From Bradyrhizobium zhanjiangense (lineage in GTDB: Bacteria > Pseudomonadota > Alphaproteobacteria > Rhizobiales > Xanthobacteraceae), in contig NZ_CP022221.1 of NCBI RefSeq assembly GCF_004114935.1, positions 2,315,001-2,379,000 of the forward strand: DNA of 64,000 bases. Direction: 5' to 3'. A program made the translations under genes and the position numbers. Numbering within the stretch: the first letter of the stretch is position 1; every line of letters starts with the position of its first letter. Positions 17,447 to 27,434 of this stretch are shown piece after piece. The notes beneath the pieces were generated by a model. That model was not told the origin of the DNA and did not search any database. It saw only the letters and a list, made by a program, of their open reading frames with translations.

Positions 17447-19014
17447 GATGCTGACCTCAGACGAGGATTGGCAGGAAGAGCGGCCAGCAAAGCTTTCAAG
17501 TTTCTGTCCGCGCGCTGCCGTCCAGCGGGGGTCGGCATCTCCAACGTGAAGGGTGACAAATCGATGCCCTCTAGCCTGTTGGCCAATATGGATACAAGGG
17601 CACGGAAGGGCAGATAAGTGATTGTTGCTGCTTGGATCGCCGTCGCAATGTTGCTTTCAATGATTTTGAGGGCTGGCGGGTCCATCCTGTGGAAGCGAAG
17701 ACACTGGGCCCGTAGTTCGGGCGGCAGTCGCTTCAACGCCTGCCAGAATGCGAGCTCATCTAGCGTATCAATACCCATGCCGTAGTAGTGTGGAGCAACT
17801 ATAGGCGGCGAACCAATTGCCCAATGTACGGCTTTGGCTCCAGCGGCAAGGAGCATCTTTGTGATGGCTTGGCTGGTATCACCTCGAATGAGGGCCTCGT
17901 CGACAACTATTATGGTCCGTTTAGCGACGGCAGATTCCGACACGCGATACTTCTGGGCAATGCGAGATAATCGGGCCCTGGGTTTGCCCAGGAGCGTTCG
18001 CTCAAGAAATTGCGTTGCCACTACGTCACTACGCTCGGCCAGCACGCCCTGTTCGACGAGAGAGTCAAACAGACCATCGGCGTACGGCCCCCCCGTATTT
18101 GGCATGGAGGACACGATTGGCAGAATCAAGTGTGGGTCTGCCTGGACTCGCTCCGCAACGATTCTCCCCAAGGCGAGCCCGATGTTGTGACGGGTCCGGC
18201 GATGTGAATGACCCTCAACCGACGTGTTCGGACTTCCCAAATAGAGAGTTTCGTAGGCGCAGAGTTTGGCCTTACATCCTCGGCTGTTCAGGGTATGGTC
18301 AACTCTGCCGCCCGTCTTGGCGTCCACACGCTGTATGCTTCCAGGCAAGAGCTGCTGGGTCTCACCTTCCAAGCCGGCGAAGGCACAATTTTCAGAAGCA
18401 AAGAGCAACAATCCATTACTTGCCCGCATAGTCTCCAATGGTCGCAAACCGCTTCGATTGCGATATGCAACAAGATCACCGTTCTTATCTAGCAAAAGCG
18501 CGGAAATGGCACCATCGATACGATCATCAAGCTCGCGAAAGATGGCTTCGTAGTCCGCGGGCAAGCCGTGACGCCAATATTCTCGTTCGCAAGATCGTTC
18601 GATCCACCTCAGCAAGAGCTCGGCGTCTGTGTTGGTATCTATCAGTGGTCCCTGAGCGAGCAATTCGCTCCTCAGTTCATGAGCGTTCACCAAGGCACCG
18701 TCCAGAGAAATTGCAAAATGGCGGCTAGGAATTGACTGCACATCACCGTCATCCCCACCTCCGGTACGGATCTGCGCGATTGCAACATGAGGCCGAAAGC
18801 GCGGCTCCTGTTCGATGCCGTCAATGCGCACTGAATTATCGTTCGATTGAAACGCCCTTCCATATCGGATCCCACGCTCTTGCATGAAAGCAGAGACCAC
18901 GACACCTGCTTGCCCACGGAGTGCAAGTGTCGGAATCATTTTCTTCAGCTGATCAACAACGCGCGACGATGGTTCGCTTGAAGCACAGAGAAACGCACCG
19001 GCGACACCGGACAT
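17443..19014 (-). CDS. PurF-like amidophosphoribosyltransferase paralogue lacking the catalytic cysteine
   Basis: About 523 residues. It has the two PurF domains in order: an N-terminal Ntn-glutaminase fold and a PRPP-binding phosphoribosyltransferase (TIIVVDEALIRGDTS near residue 365, PurF consensus VDDSIVRGTTS). The start is MSGVAGAF, so serine takes the place of the N-terminal nucleophile cysteine of MCGI(V/F)G. HNGNLTN has become SLDGALVN, losing the active-site asparagine, and GHTRYST has become AQIRTGG. The glutaminase half is therefore probably inactive. The GTG at 19026 would bury this residue, so I prefer the ATG at 19014. As first gene of an operon with a phosphatase and a dehydrogenase it is unlikely to be the purine enzyme. 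Confidence 0.82.
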   Translation of the reverse strand: MSGVAGAFLCASSEPSSRVVDQLKKMIPTLALRGQAGVVVSAFMQERGIRYGRAFQSNDNSVRIDGIEQEPRFRPHVAIAQIRTGGGDDGDVQSIPSRHFAISLDGALVNAHELRSELLAQGPLIDTNTDAELLLRWIERSCEREYWRHGLPADYEAIFRELDDRIDGAISALLLDKNGDLVAYRNRSGLRPLETMRASNGLLLFASENCAFAGLEGETQQLLPGSIQRVDAKTGGRVDHTLNSRGCKAKLCAYETLYLGSPNTSVEGHSHRRTRHNIGLALGRIVAERVQADPHLILPIVSSMPNTGGPYADGLFDSLVEQGVLAERSDVVATQFLERTLLGKPRARLSRIAQKYRVSESAVAKRTIIVVDEALIRGDTSQAITKMLLAAGAKAVHWAIGSPPIVAPHYYGMGIDTLDELAFWQALKRLPPELRAQCLRFHRMDPPALKIIESNIATAIQAATITYLPFRALVSILANRLEGIDLSPFTLEMPTPAGRQRADRNLKALLAALPANPRLRSAS

Positions 19015-19026
19015 ATAGTCACCCAC

Positions 19027-20399
19027 TTGTTAAGGAGCCGATCTGGCGGGGCGCCTCGCATGGCTAGTGTGCCTATGAAGGCGGAAGTTCGCTTCACCCT
19101 TAAGCAAGCGTCGTACCACTCCTTTGAAAATACTGGCTGGCACTTCTAGAGCGAGGAGAATTGGAAGACGAGCCACTCTAGCCACCCAGTTGAGTGTTGT
19201 GCCTCGTTCAGGTCCTCACACAGTGTTCAAGATGCTACGACTATGTGCGAAAAGCGCCACACCGGAGCGAGAAGGTGCGAGTGCTTGAAGTCGGTGAAAG
19301 CCTTCTGATCTTCCACTCATTTCCTTCCATTCTGCGGGCAAGCCACCAAAGCGGGTCCTTACGGACGACCAGAATTAGAAAAGGGCTCCAAGCAGGCCTG
19401 GTAGCGGCGCGTTGGTATTTTCGTGTTTTGCGAGTAAGAGTCGGCAGATGATGCAGAGCGAGTCCATCGCGCGGTTGCCGATACCGAGAGCCGGGTCCTG
19501 GACAGGCGAAGTGCGCCCGTCCGTCTGCGAGACAGAGTAACGAATGGACTTACAGGCACTTGGCCCCCCGTTCTTTGGCCAACTCACATTTGGTGGCCGC
19601 TGTGCGCACACTGCTACGAACAGGGCATGAACGGAATAGAGTCGCAGCCTGGCTTACTAGGGACTCTTGGGCGTAGCGAGCGCATGACGGATCTGGCGGC
19701 CCGATGTCTTTCCTGCCTTGCCCTAATCAATCTCAGGGGGCGGGTGTCGAATAGGGCGGCTTTGTCGATCTCAACCTCCACAGAGTGAAACCATCCCGCT
19801 CACGCCATTTTAATCTTCGCTGCCATTTGGCTTACATATGGACCCTCTATCATCAGCTTACATGGTGCATGATTGTCTGGAACGGTCGCAACATCTTAAC
19901 GCGCGTCTCAACGCTTATCGGATCAACTACTAACACTGGTGATTGATCAGGCACCATAATTCCTGGCCATGACACACCGTGCCGCCTGCGCGGATCAGGC
20001 GAATGACGATGCATCTTCAACGAGTTTGCAAGAGCAACTGCAATATGTCACCGTCAACGGCTCTGTCGCGGCGCCCGTGGCCTAGTTCTCACGTTTGCGA
20101 AATCCTTACGAGGTCATTCAACTATCCATGTGCCGGCGGCAATAGCTTCGCAAGTAGGACGATGGCAGGGGCCCGCATTTTGCTAGCAGTCCAGGATGGC
20201 GTTCTATGCAGCGATAGTCGAGCCAAAGAGCCGTCCGTTTGATGTTGAGCCACAATTGTCGCACCAATCACTCAGCATGGAGCGACGGCAATTAGGCTGT
20301 CGGCGTTGTGTAGTGGAGCTGTGTCGGTCTAGGTGAGATCGTCAGCCTCGCCGAATATGGTTCTATGGCTAGACCGCGAGAGCACATTGGTCGCGAGCT
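19027..20399. other. Intergenic stretch between divergent gene sets
   Basis: About 1.37 kb with no reading frame of convincing codon use on either strand and no repeats I can recognise. It must hold promoters for the minus-strand PurF-like operon and perhaps the aminotransferase, but I see no clear -35/-10 pair, nod box or sigma-54 site. It may be decayed coding DNA. Confidence 0.5.
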
Positions 20400-21630
20400 T
20401 TGGCTCGCTGCTTGAGTTCGACGACCGTAGGAGGTCTCACTTTGCTGTCAGGCTCGACATTGTTCTGTTTTACAGAGCGTGTGCCCCAGGAGGTGACGTC
20501 GGGTTCTGCTTTTAGCGGGCATCAGTTTATCGATCTCGCAAATGACGAGATCTTCGAGCCACTCTCATTAGCGCACGAGAGGGCGATGGTTACCGTCGAT
20601 TCTGGGGCGAGCGGCGTCGTGGATCCCATTGGCCTCATGCCGCTCCGCAAAGCTATTGCGGAAAGGCTCGCGGCGCAGACAGGCGTTGATTGGAGTACGG
20701 AAGAGATCGCAATCACTGCCGGCTCAAAGCAAGCGCTGCTTTATGCGGCCTTGGCTGTCCTAGAGCCGGGCGACGAAGTCATCATTATCCGCCCCTGGCA
20801 GCCGTTGGTCCCAGCACTGGTTCACGCCGCTGGCGCAGTACCAGTGTTCGTCGATGCCCAGCGCCCACGATATACTCCTGATGTCAACTCAATCCGAGCT
20901 GCCATTACATCGCGGACTAAAGCGATGATTATCAATTCACCCAACAATCCGACGGGCGCAGTCTACAGTCGAACAACATTGCAGGAGGTCGGCGAGCTTG
21001 CTATCGAATTCCGAATATGGATCATTTCGGACGAGCGCTACTCAAGATTAGTATTCACTGGTTTGCACCGCCATGAGTCGATCGTCGTGGCGCACCCCGC
21101 CGTGCGATCGCGAACGATCATAGTCAATCCATGTTCACAGGCGCTGGCGATATCTGGCTCTCGCTTGGGTTATTTCGCGGCTCCCAGGACCATCGTTTCC
21201 GCCGCAAGAAAGCTTCAGGGCTATGCAGCGATAACACCGAGTCGAGAGGCGCAGCAGGCTACGCTGAGCCACTTTCAGGTCGCCGGCGGCCGCATTGAGC
21301 GGGAGACATACCAACGGCTTTTCGATGCTCGCGACATGGGTCTTAACATCCTTTCCAATCTACGTGATGTAACCCCACCGTGCCGACGGGGCTTTCTTCT
21401 TCTATCTTGATCTGAACAGGCTTGCATCTGCTTTGCAGGACGAAGGTCGCGTTGGAGTGACGGACGATGTTGCAGGCTGGCTCCTGAAGCAAACTAATGT
21501 GGCTTGCGTTGCGGGAGACGCGTTTGGCGACGTCAACGGTCTGCGACTCTCATTCGGCGCCCCACCGGGAGCTTCGGCGATCGGACTGAAGCGCATCGTC
21601 CAGGCGCTAAATAGCCTTAGGATCAAATAA
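20400..21630 (+). pseudogene. Class I/II PLP aminotransferase, frameshifted and missing the catalytic lysine
   Basis: The fold is clear: LANDEIFEPLSLAHERAM, VVDPIGLMPLRKAIAERL, ITAGSKQALLYAAL, INSPNNPTGAVYS, and IISDERYSRLVF (PLP-nitrogen Asp and Tyr). Two lesions are seen. First, the cofactor lysine motif SKxxAxxGxRLGY reads CSQALAISGSRLGY, a single-base change from AAG to CAG. Second, the frame stops at 21410 (GFLLLS then TGA), while the true end, AFFFYLDLNRLASALQDEG to LNSLRIK, continues in another frame to 21630. The start is uncertain (TTG at 20400 is the farthest). It probably once supplied an amino group in the pathway of its neighbours. Confidence 0.78.
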
Positions 21631-22147
21631 CCGCCGGTCCAGTCCCAGATGAAAGGCATCGATATGAATATCTGCGCTTCAGCGGATGACTGGCACTCCG
21701 CAATGTAAGCAGCTCCTATGTCCGTTAACGGCGAGCATCGGTTGAATCGTGACATCAAAGACCGCGGTTCGTCGTGGCCTCTGGAGGTCACGTCTCCTGA
21801 TCTGGTCTGGAAAGGATCGGTTAACGATCTCACTATCCGGTAAAGAGGTCCGCTGCACTCGTTCGCTCGACGTCGGAGAAGGCACAAAGGGCCGCACGTC
21901 GCATGCACGCAAATTGTCGCCGTAGGCGGGAGTGCTTGGTCCGAAACCGAACGCGTCCGGTGTCACGAATCGGTCAAGTCGCTTCTAACTCCGACTTTGA
22001 TCAGACAATCGCCAGCGATTCCTCTGATTGGAATTGGCCCGAAGCGTGCATCGTGACAGATGGGAGCTCATCTGAGTCTCGCGACATGAGCAACAGTTGC
22101 GGCTCCTTCAAATCGAGTGGATTACCGACATTAGGTTCGGAGACAGT
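21631..22147. other. Intergenic region before the carbamoyltransferase
   Basis: About 520 bases without a credible gene. GATCAGACAATCG near 21997 recalls part of a nod box but lacks one base and the rest of the consensus. No other motif was seen. Confidence 0.4.
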
Positions 22148-23902
22148 ATGCGCATCTGCGGTATCAAGCTGACCCATGACGGAGCAGTGGCCCTTGTCGA
22201 GGACGGACGGCTTGTCTTTTGTGTCGAGCAGGAGAAGCTGGGCAACAATCCGCGATATAAAAAAATCAACAATCTCGATGCGGTTGTTGTCGCCTTGGCA
22301 GAGCACGGCTTATATCCGCGGGACGTTGATCGGTTCGTCATCGACGGATGGTGGGGCGAGGCTGAGTCACAATTTGAGGTTTTCAGTGGGACTGCACCCA
22401 TTACCCTTAAAGGGGCGCCGTATGTTGAGGGCGATGCCGAAGGCCTCCTCATACCGCACGACGGCTCTGGGCTGATGCTCAACGGGAGCGCCTTCCCCTA
22501 TCAAAGCTATCCGCATGTCACAGCCCATGTGGCTTCCGCTTTTTGTACTAGCCCTTTCGCCAAGGCCGGGCAGCCTGCGTTCTGTCTGGTGTGGGACGGC
22601 GCTTCCTTTCCACGTCTCTACCATGTAGAGCGCCGCGCCGCCAGGTTCCTCGAGTGCCTCTTCCCGCTGATCGGGCATGCTTATGCTGCCGCGGGCTATC
22701 ACTTCGGACCATACAAGCAGACGAACCGGACCAAGTGGGACCTCGGTGTTGCGGGCAAGTTGATGGCCTACATCGCGCTCGGTTCAGTCGATGAAAGCAT
22801 TGTCGAGGTGTTTCAGGAGCTCTACGAAAAGCACTTTAGCACGTTTACGGAGCCAGTCGGTCGTTGCAGCGAGGACGCCGCGCTTGAGCCTGTCCATGAG
22901 TTCTTCGATGCCAGCGCGCTACGGTTAAAAGCCAAAGCCCCCGAAGATGTGCTTGCATCCTTTCATTGGTTCCAAGAGCGTCTGCTCGTTACCAAACTCG
23001 CGAGTGCTATACAGAGACATTCGAGGCTTCCCGCGCGCAATCTGTGCATCGCCGGCGGTTGCGGTCTCAACATAAAATGGAATAGCGCACTACGAGCTGC
23101 CGGCTTGTTCGATGCTATCTGGGTGCCACCCTTTCCGAATGACAGTGGCTCGGCAATAGGTGCCGCTTGCTCCGCATTGGCGGCGGACCAAGGCTTTGTA
23201 CCATTGGAATGGTCCGTCTATAGTGGTCCAGCCGTGGAACGAGGCGACGTGCCGCCCGGATGGGGTGGCTCACCATGTAGCATGCGTGAACTTGCAACGA
23301 TTCTCGCCAGCAACAAGCCCGTCATTTTCCTTGCCGGCCGCGCGGAGCTTGGACCTCGGGCTTTGGGTAGCAGAAGCATATTGGCCGCGGCGACATCGCC
23401 GCGAATGAAGGACCGTCTCAACGACATCAAACTTCGCGAGCACTTCCGGCCGGTAGCGCCAATATGCCTGGAGGATCGTGCGCCGGATATTTTTAGTCCT
23501 GGAACGCCAGACCCTTACATGCTCTTCGAGCACCTAACACGAGCAGAATGGCGGGACAAGATCCCCGCTGTCGTGCATCTGGACGGATCTGCGCGATTGC
23601 AGACTATTTGCAGGACCTCTCAGCACAAAATCGCCGAACTTCTCGTCGAATACGAGGCCCTCACGGGCATTCCGCTACTATGCAACACAAGCGCCAATCA
23701 CAATGGACGCGGGTTTTTCCCGAATGCGGCATCTGCCTGCCAGTGGGACCGCGTTGACCACGTGTGGTGCGATGGCGTGCTGTGGACGAAACGCGCGGGC
23801 GGAGACCACGCGCTGGCCAACGGCATCTTTCTCTCTCAGCGCGCGGAGGCGGGACCGTACGCCGAAGAGCGGATACTTCCCGCCAGAGGCCGCCTGGTTT
23901 GA
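22148..23902 (+). CDS. NodU/CmcH/TobZ-family O-carbamoyltransferase
   Basis: 584 residues. The start is the ATG at 22148 after TCGGAG (a farther ATG at 22097 has no site), giving MRICGIKLTHDGAVALVEDG, the TsaD/Kae1-like ATPase start. VTAHVASAFCTSPF holds the metal histidine, followed by LCIAGGCGLNIKWNSAL and VPPFPNDSGSAIGAA. The C-terminal YrdC-like transfer part shows AELGPRALGSRSILA, EHFRPVAPICLED and PLLCNTSANHNGRG. Known relatives move a carbamoyl group from carbamoyl phosphate, through carbamoyl-AMP, to a hydroxyl of Nod factors, cephamycin or tobramycin. All key blocks are intact. No nod genes or acyl-sugar synthases are near, so a non-Nod acceptor made by the PurF-like operon is more likely. 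Confidence 0.9.
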   Translation: MRICGIKLTHDGAVALVEDGRLVFCVEQEKLGNNPRYKKINNLDAVVVALAEHGLYPRDVDRFVIDGWWGEAESQFEVFSGTAPITLKGAPYVEGDAEGLLIPHDGSGLMLNGSAFPYQSYPHVTAHVASAFCTSPFAKAGQPAFCLVWDGASFPRLYHVERRAARFLECLFPLIGHAYAAAGYHFGPYKQTNRTKWDLGVAGKLMAYIALGSVDESIVEVFQELYEKHFSTFTEPVGRCSEDAALEPVHEFFDASALRLKAKAPEDVLASFHWFQERLLVTKLASAIQRHSRLPARNLCIAGGCGLNIKWNSALRAAGLFDAIWVPPFPNDSGSAIGAACSALAADQGFVPLEWSVYSGPAVERGDVPPGWGGSPCSMRELATILASNKPVIFLAGRAELGPRALGSRSILAAATSPRMKDRLNDIKLREHFRPVAPICLEDRAPDIFSPGTPDPYMLFEHLTRAEWRDKIPAVVHLDGSARLQTICRTSQHKIAELLVEYEALTGIPLLCNTSANHNGRGFFPNAASACQWDRVDHVWCDGVLWTKRAGGDHALANGIFLSQRAEAGPYAEERILPARGRLV

Positions 23903-24104
23903 CGAACGCGATTGCTGCAGGTCTAGGGTAATCCTAGGAGAAGCGCCATGACGATTTCGAGCGCGGAGGTGATCACATCGCTAGAGCGGCGGCGCGGTGG
24001 TCGCTCGATGAGAGGGAGCGGCTTGTTGCAGCAGGGTGGTCGGGATCCCCTTTCGCCCTCCTCGCGGAAGGATTCGGCGAAGGATTCGGGCGGCGAAGGT
24101 AGGA

Positions 24105-25487
24105 TTAGTTATCCAGCGAGTATCGCCGCTCTCTCTTTTGAAATGCTGCTGCGCCGCCCTCAAGTATCCGACACACCTGCTGCCGAGTACTTTGTGTATC
24201 TGCGCAATCCTCCAAAGCGCCGGCTGCGTAAGAGAAGGACGGTAAACCGCCGTTCTCTTTTACGCATTGAGCGACAATGACTTGCTCGGCGTCCGTGTTG
24301 ACGACTAGATTCGGGTTGTGTGTGATGAGAAGGATTTGCCGCCGGAGCTTGGCTTTTCGAAAATAGCTCGCCAAGAGGCTATAGATGGATTCGTTGTCAA
24401 GGTTCTCTTCTGGCTGATCGATCAGGAGGGGTCGGGTATCCTTCTGGTCCATAGCAAGGTAGAGGATAAGCAGGACGATACCCTTCGTTCCCGGCGAGAG
24501 ATTCTCTAACGGAGTGCCATTATAGCTAAGTCCATAGGTGAGGCTGATGTGATCCGTGGAGTAGAGCCAATCGAAAAATTCCACGACGGTTTGGCTCGGT
24601 TTAAGGTAGTCACCCACCGTGGCACCGGCTTCACCATAAGGCGCGAGAAATTTGTCCAATCCAGCCTCCAGATCAGAATGGCTGCCCGATCTCCAAGCCG
24701 GCTCTAAATGCTCGGAAGCAGCTGCGATCATGTCGTCTAGGGTGGGGTACGGCAATCTCTTTCTTTGATTGAAGAGCCGAACTCCCTTCTCGATCCAGCC
24801 ATCGAGATCGACACTTAGCCGTATCGCGAAATCCAGATGTCTCTCCTGCTGCTCTCCCAAGCTCAGGTGCTGCTGGAGCGGCTCGTATAGCTGAGCAAGG
24901 ACTGTCCGCTCTTTTTCCAAGGTATCGAAATAAGAGTAATAGGTTGACCGTCGTTGCGCTCGAAGCGAGGCTAATTGCTCGCTCTCTGACCCTTCAATCA
25001 TATCGATTTCATTTCGCACGCGACGTAGGTCGATATCTAGAGCTGCTATTCGGTTCTGTAGCTCGACAATGCGCTTACGTTTCGCCTCATCAGCGGTTGT
25101 GAGATCACTAAGTTGCTTCACCCGGGCTTGGTGGAAACGAAGCGTTCCGACGGTCGGATTAGTCGGGTCACCCTCTAGCCGGTCAATCTCTGCTTGCAAT
25201 TCGGCATTTCGCCGGTTGATGGGCCCGGTGGGGTCATTCGCAAAACGAGGCTTGAAATCACTCCAGCAATCTTCGGGTATGCCGAGAGCCTTAAGTTCTG
25301 GAGTTATCCCATTCCAGAACCGGTCCATGTCGCCCTGGAATGCTGTGATCTTTCCTTGTAGCTGATCGAGCCTCAGCACTTTCTCTCGCTCAGTCCCTAC
25401 CAGGTCGATGAGCGTGGCCGAGGCATCCCGTTCGGTCTGGAGCTCAATAGCAATTTTCGCCTCTTCGTCACCTGACTGCCTCGCCAA
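24105..25487 (-). pseudogene. C-terminal half of a TrlF-like coiled-coil AAA ATPase, truncated
   Basis: 460 residues with a long coiled coil (about 1-180), then LSPGTKGIVLLILYLAM (ABC-like signature region), Walker B PLLIDQPEENLDNESIY and the H-loop ILLITHN. This is the C-terminal half of the SMC/RecN-like ATPases seen in the TrlF family. The P-loop and the N-terminal PHP-type domain are missing; the frame simply opens at 25487 near the Fic promoter. The product cannot bind ATP alone, so I treat it as a truncated gene. TrlF-like proteins are found with mobile elements and defence genes. The preceding ~150 minus-strand bases hold a 50-codon open frame of unknown meaning. Confidence 0.7.
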
Positions 25488-25830
25488 GTTTACGATGCAG
25501 CTTTACTGTAGTTTCCGTACGCGGGTCGAACTCTGGTACCGTCGGAGTCCGGCTTTTCCACTAGAACTGGGTTGGTTGCCCGAGTGCGGGCTTCGTCGGA
25601 TTGCGCAGCGAGCATCGTTGTCGTCGGGGACGCGCCTTTGATATCCGCATGGGCCAATTCGTAAGTCGATCAGAAAGGCAACCATTAGAACATAACAAGA
25701 ACACAGGAGTCTAGTCTTGAGAGAACGCATTGAGGATCGCCGAAAAGACCGGCAAAACAATCGGTATGAGGATCGGCAAATCGAGAGGTGATCTCGGTTG
25801 TAATATTTTGAATTTTTATTTATATAGAAG

Positions 25831-27291
25831 ATGTTACAGGAAAAGTTCCCTGGCTTTGAGATCGGCAAAATGACCGGTACAGGACATATGGAGCCGATGC
25901 TCCCGGAAATGGACTCTGGTTTGACCGACCAGGTTCTGGACCTCGTCGCCGGCGCCGGCTCGTTTGCAGGCGGCCTCAACGCTCCGCTTAAGACGAGTAT
26001 CGGCGACCTCGTTCGCGCGATGAACTGCTACTACTCAAACCTGATCGAAGGGCATGACACCCATCTGGCTGACATTGAACGGGCCCTGAAGAGCGACTAT
26101 TCAGCCGAGCCCAAGAAACGCGACCTGCAGTTGGAGGCAAAGGCCCACATCGAAGTCCAAGGCATGATAGATCGGGATCAGATGCCGCATCCGGCTATTT
26201 CCATCGACGGCATCCGTTGGATCCACCGCGAATTCTGTAGCCGCCTGCCGGAAGCCCTTCTCGCAATCGAAGATCCGGGCACCAAGAAGACCATACAGAT
26301 GGTGCCAGGCGAGTTTCGCAAGGTCCGCGTCGAGGTCGGACGACACGAGCCGCCCAAACCGGAAGCCATCGAGGCGCTCATGTCGCGCTTCGTCCAAGCC
26401 TATTCCTCCCCGATGTTGAGCAGGACGCAGCGCATCGTATCGGCCGCGGCGGGGCATCACAGGCTTGCGTGGATCCATCCCTTCATGGACGGAAACGGGC
26501 GCGTCACCCGCTTGATGTCACACGCCTTGCTGCGAGAACTCGGAATTGGGTCTGAGCTCTGGTCGGTCTCGCGCGGGTTGGCGCGCAATGTGGATCGCTA
26601 CAAGACGTTACTCCAGGCGGCTGACGAGCCACGCCGTGGCGACCTGGATGGCCGCGGGACCCTGACCGAAGCCGGACTTGCTGAGTTCTGCCGCTTCTTC
26701 CTCGAAGTGTGCACGGACCAAGTGCGGTTCATGCAAACCCTTCTCAACCCCGCCGAACTCATGAACAGGATCGAAATCTGGACGGAAGAGGAAATGAGAG
26801 CAAAACGGTTGCAGAAGGGCTCTTGGCGGCTGCTTCGCGAAGCGATCCTGGTTGGCGAATTCCCCCGTTCGCGCGCGACTGAACTCACAGGCTATCAGGA
26901 CAGGCAAGCGCGCGCTGTGTTGTCGGATCTCGTGAACCGGAAGCTATTGGTATCCGACACTCCAAAGGGGAACGTTCGCCTTGGATTTCCGTCTGAGGTG
27001 GTTGAGCGCTGGTTTCCGAATCTGTACCAACCCAGATCCGCCGCCAGGGAGATAACTGAAGCTGCTGCAGCACCTGTCGTGACTGAAGAGCGTGAACAAC
27101 TGGCTCGAGAGTTAAGCTCGCGCGTTGCCCGTAGAGGCTGGACCGCGCCCGACAATTTCGGCGAAGCGATCGCTATTTATGCGGATGACAGTGCACTGGC
27201 GGCCATGCTGCAGGACGTCTGGCGGGTCGACACCCTCGAAGATCTACTCGCCTTGCATTCCGTGCAATTGCCCGGAATGACGCCCGGTTAG
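25831..27291 (+). CDS. fic: Fic-domain protein (AMPylase type) with N-terminal inhibitory motif and C-terminal winged helix
   Basis: 486 residues. The Fic core motif is HPFMDGNGRVTR (~216-227), with the catalytic histidine and the phosphate-binding GNGR kept. An inhibitory-helix motif, SNLIEG (about 69-74), fits (S/T)xxxE(G/N), so it is an autoinhibited class II-type Fic enzyme. A C-terminal winged-helix-like part (TGYQDRQARAVLSDLVNRKLL) could bind DNA or targets. Fic proteins transfer AMP to Ser/Thr/Tyr side chains. Start: ATG at 25831, or the ATG at 25870 with a better ribosome-binding site. The upstream 60 bases are AT-rich with a TATATA box. It sits beside defence-type genes. Its last 180 bases are repeated in decayed form at 34202. 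Confidence 0.87.
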   Translation: MLQEKFPGFEIGKMTGTGHMEPMLPEMDSGLTDQVLDLVAGAGSFAGGLNAPLKTSIGDLVRAMNCYYSNLIEGHDTHLADIERALKSDYSAEPKKRDLQLEAKAHIEVQGMIDRDQMPHPAISIDGIRWIHREFCSRLPEALLAIEDPGTKKTIQMVPGEFRKVRVEVGRHEPPKPEAIEALMSRFVQAYSSPMLSRTQRIVSAAAGHHRLAWIHPFMDGNGRVTRLMSHALLRELGIGSELWSVSRGLARNVDRYKTLLQAADEPRRGDLDGRGTLTEAGLAEFCRFFLEVCTDQVRFMQTLLNPAELMNRIEIWTEEEMRAKRLQKGSWRLLREAILVGEFPRSRATELTGYQDRQARAVLSDLVNRKLLVSDTPKGNVRLGFPSEVVERWFPNLYQPRSAAREITEAAAAPVVTEEREQLARELSSRVARRGWTAPDNFGEAIAIYADDSALAAMLQDVWRVDTLEDLLALHSVQLPGMTPG

Positions 27292-27434
27292 TCCACGGCT
27301 GCCTCGCCCTGGTAAAAAGGCACCATGATGAGGCCCGCCGAGCTGCTGTCCGCTGGCAAAATCGCGCTGAGCGGCATCATCGGCGCCGCCCCGACCAGCA
27401 GCATTACGTCGCCGCGGCCGAACCTACTGGCGCG

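Noticed and set aside
21985..22030. Nod-box-like GATCAGACAATCG upstream of the NodU-like gene
   Set aside because: One base is missing in the core and the remaining ~35 bases of the nod box do not match; no other nod gene is near.
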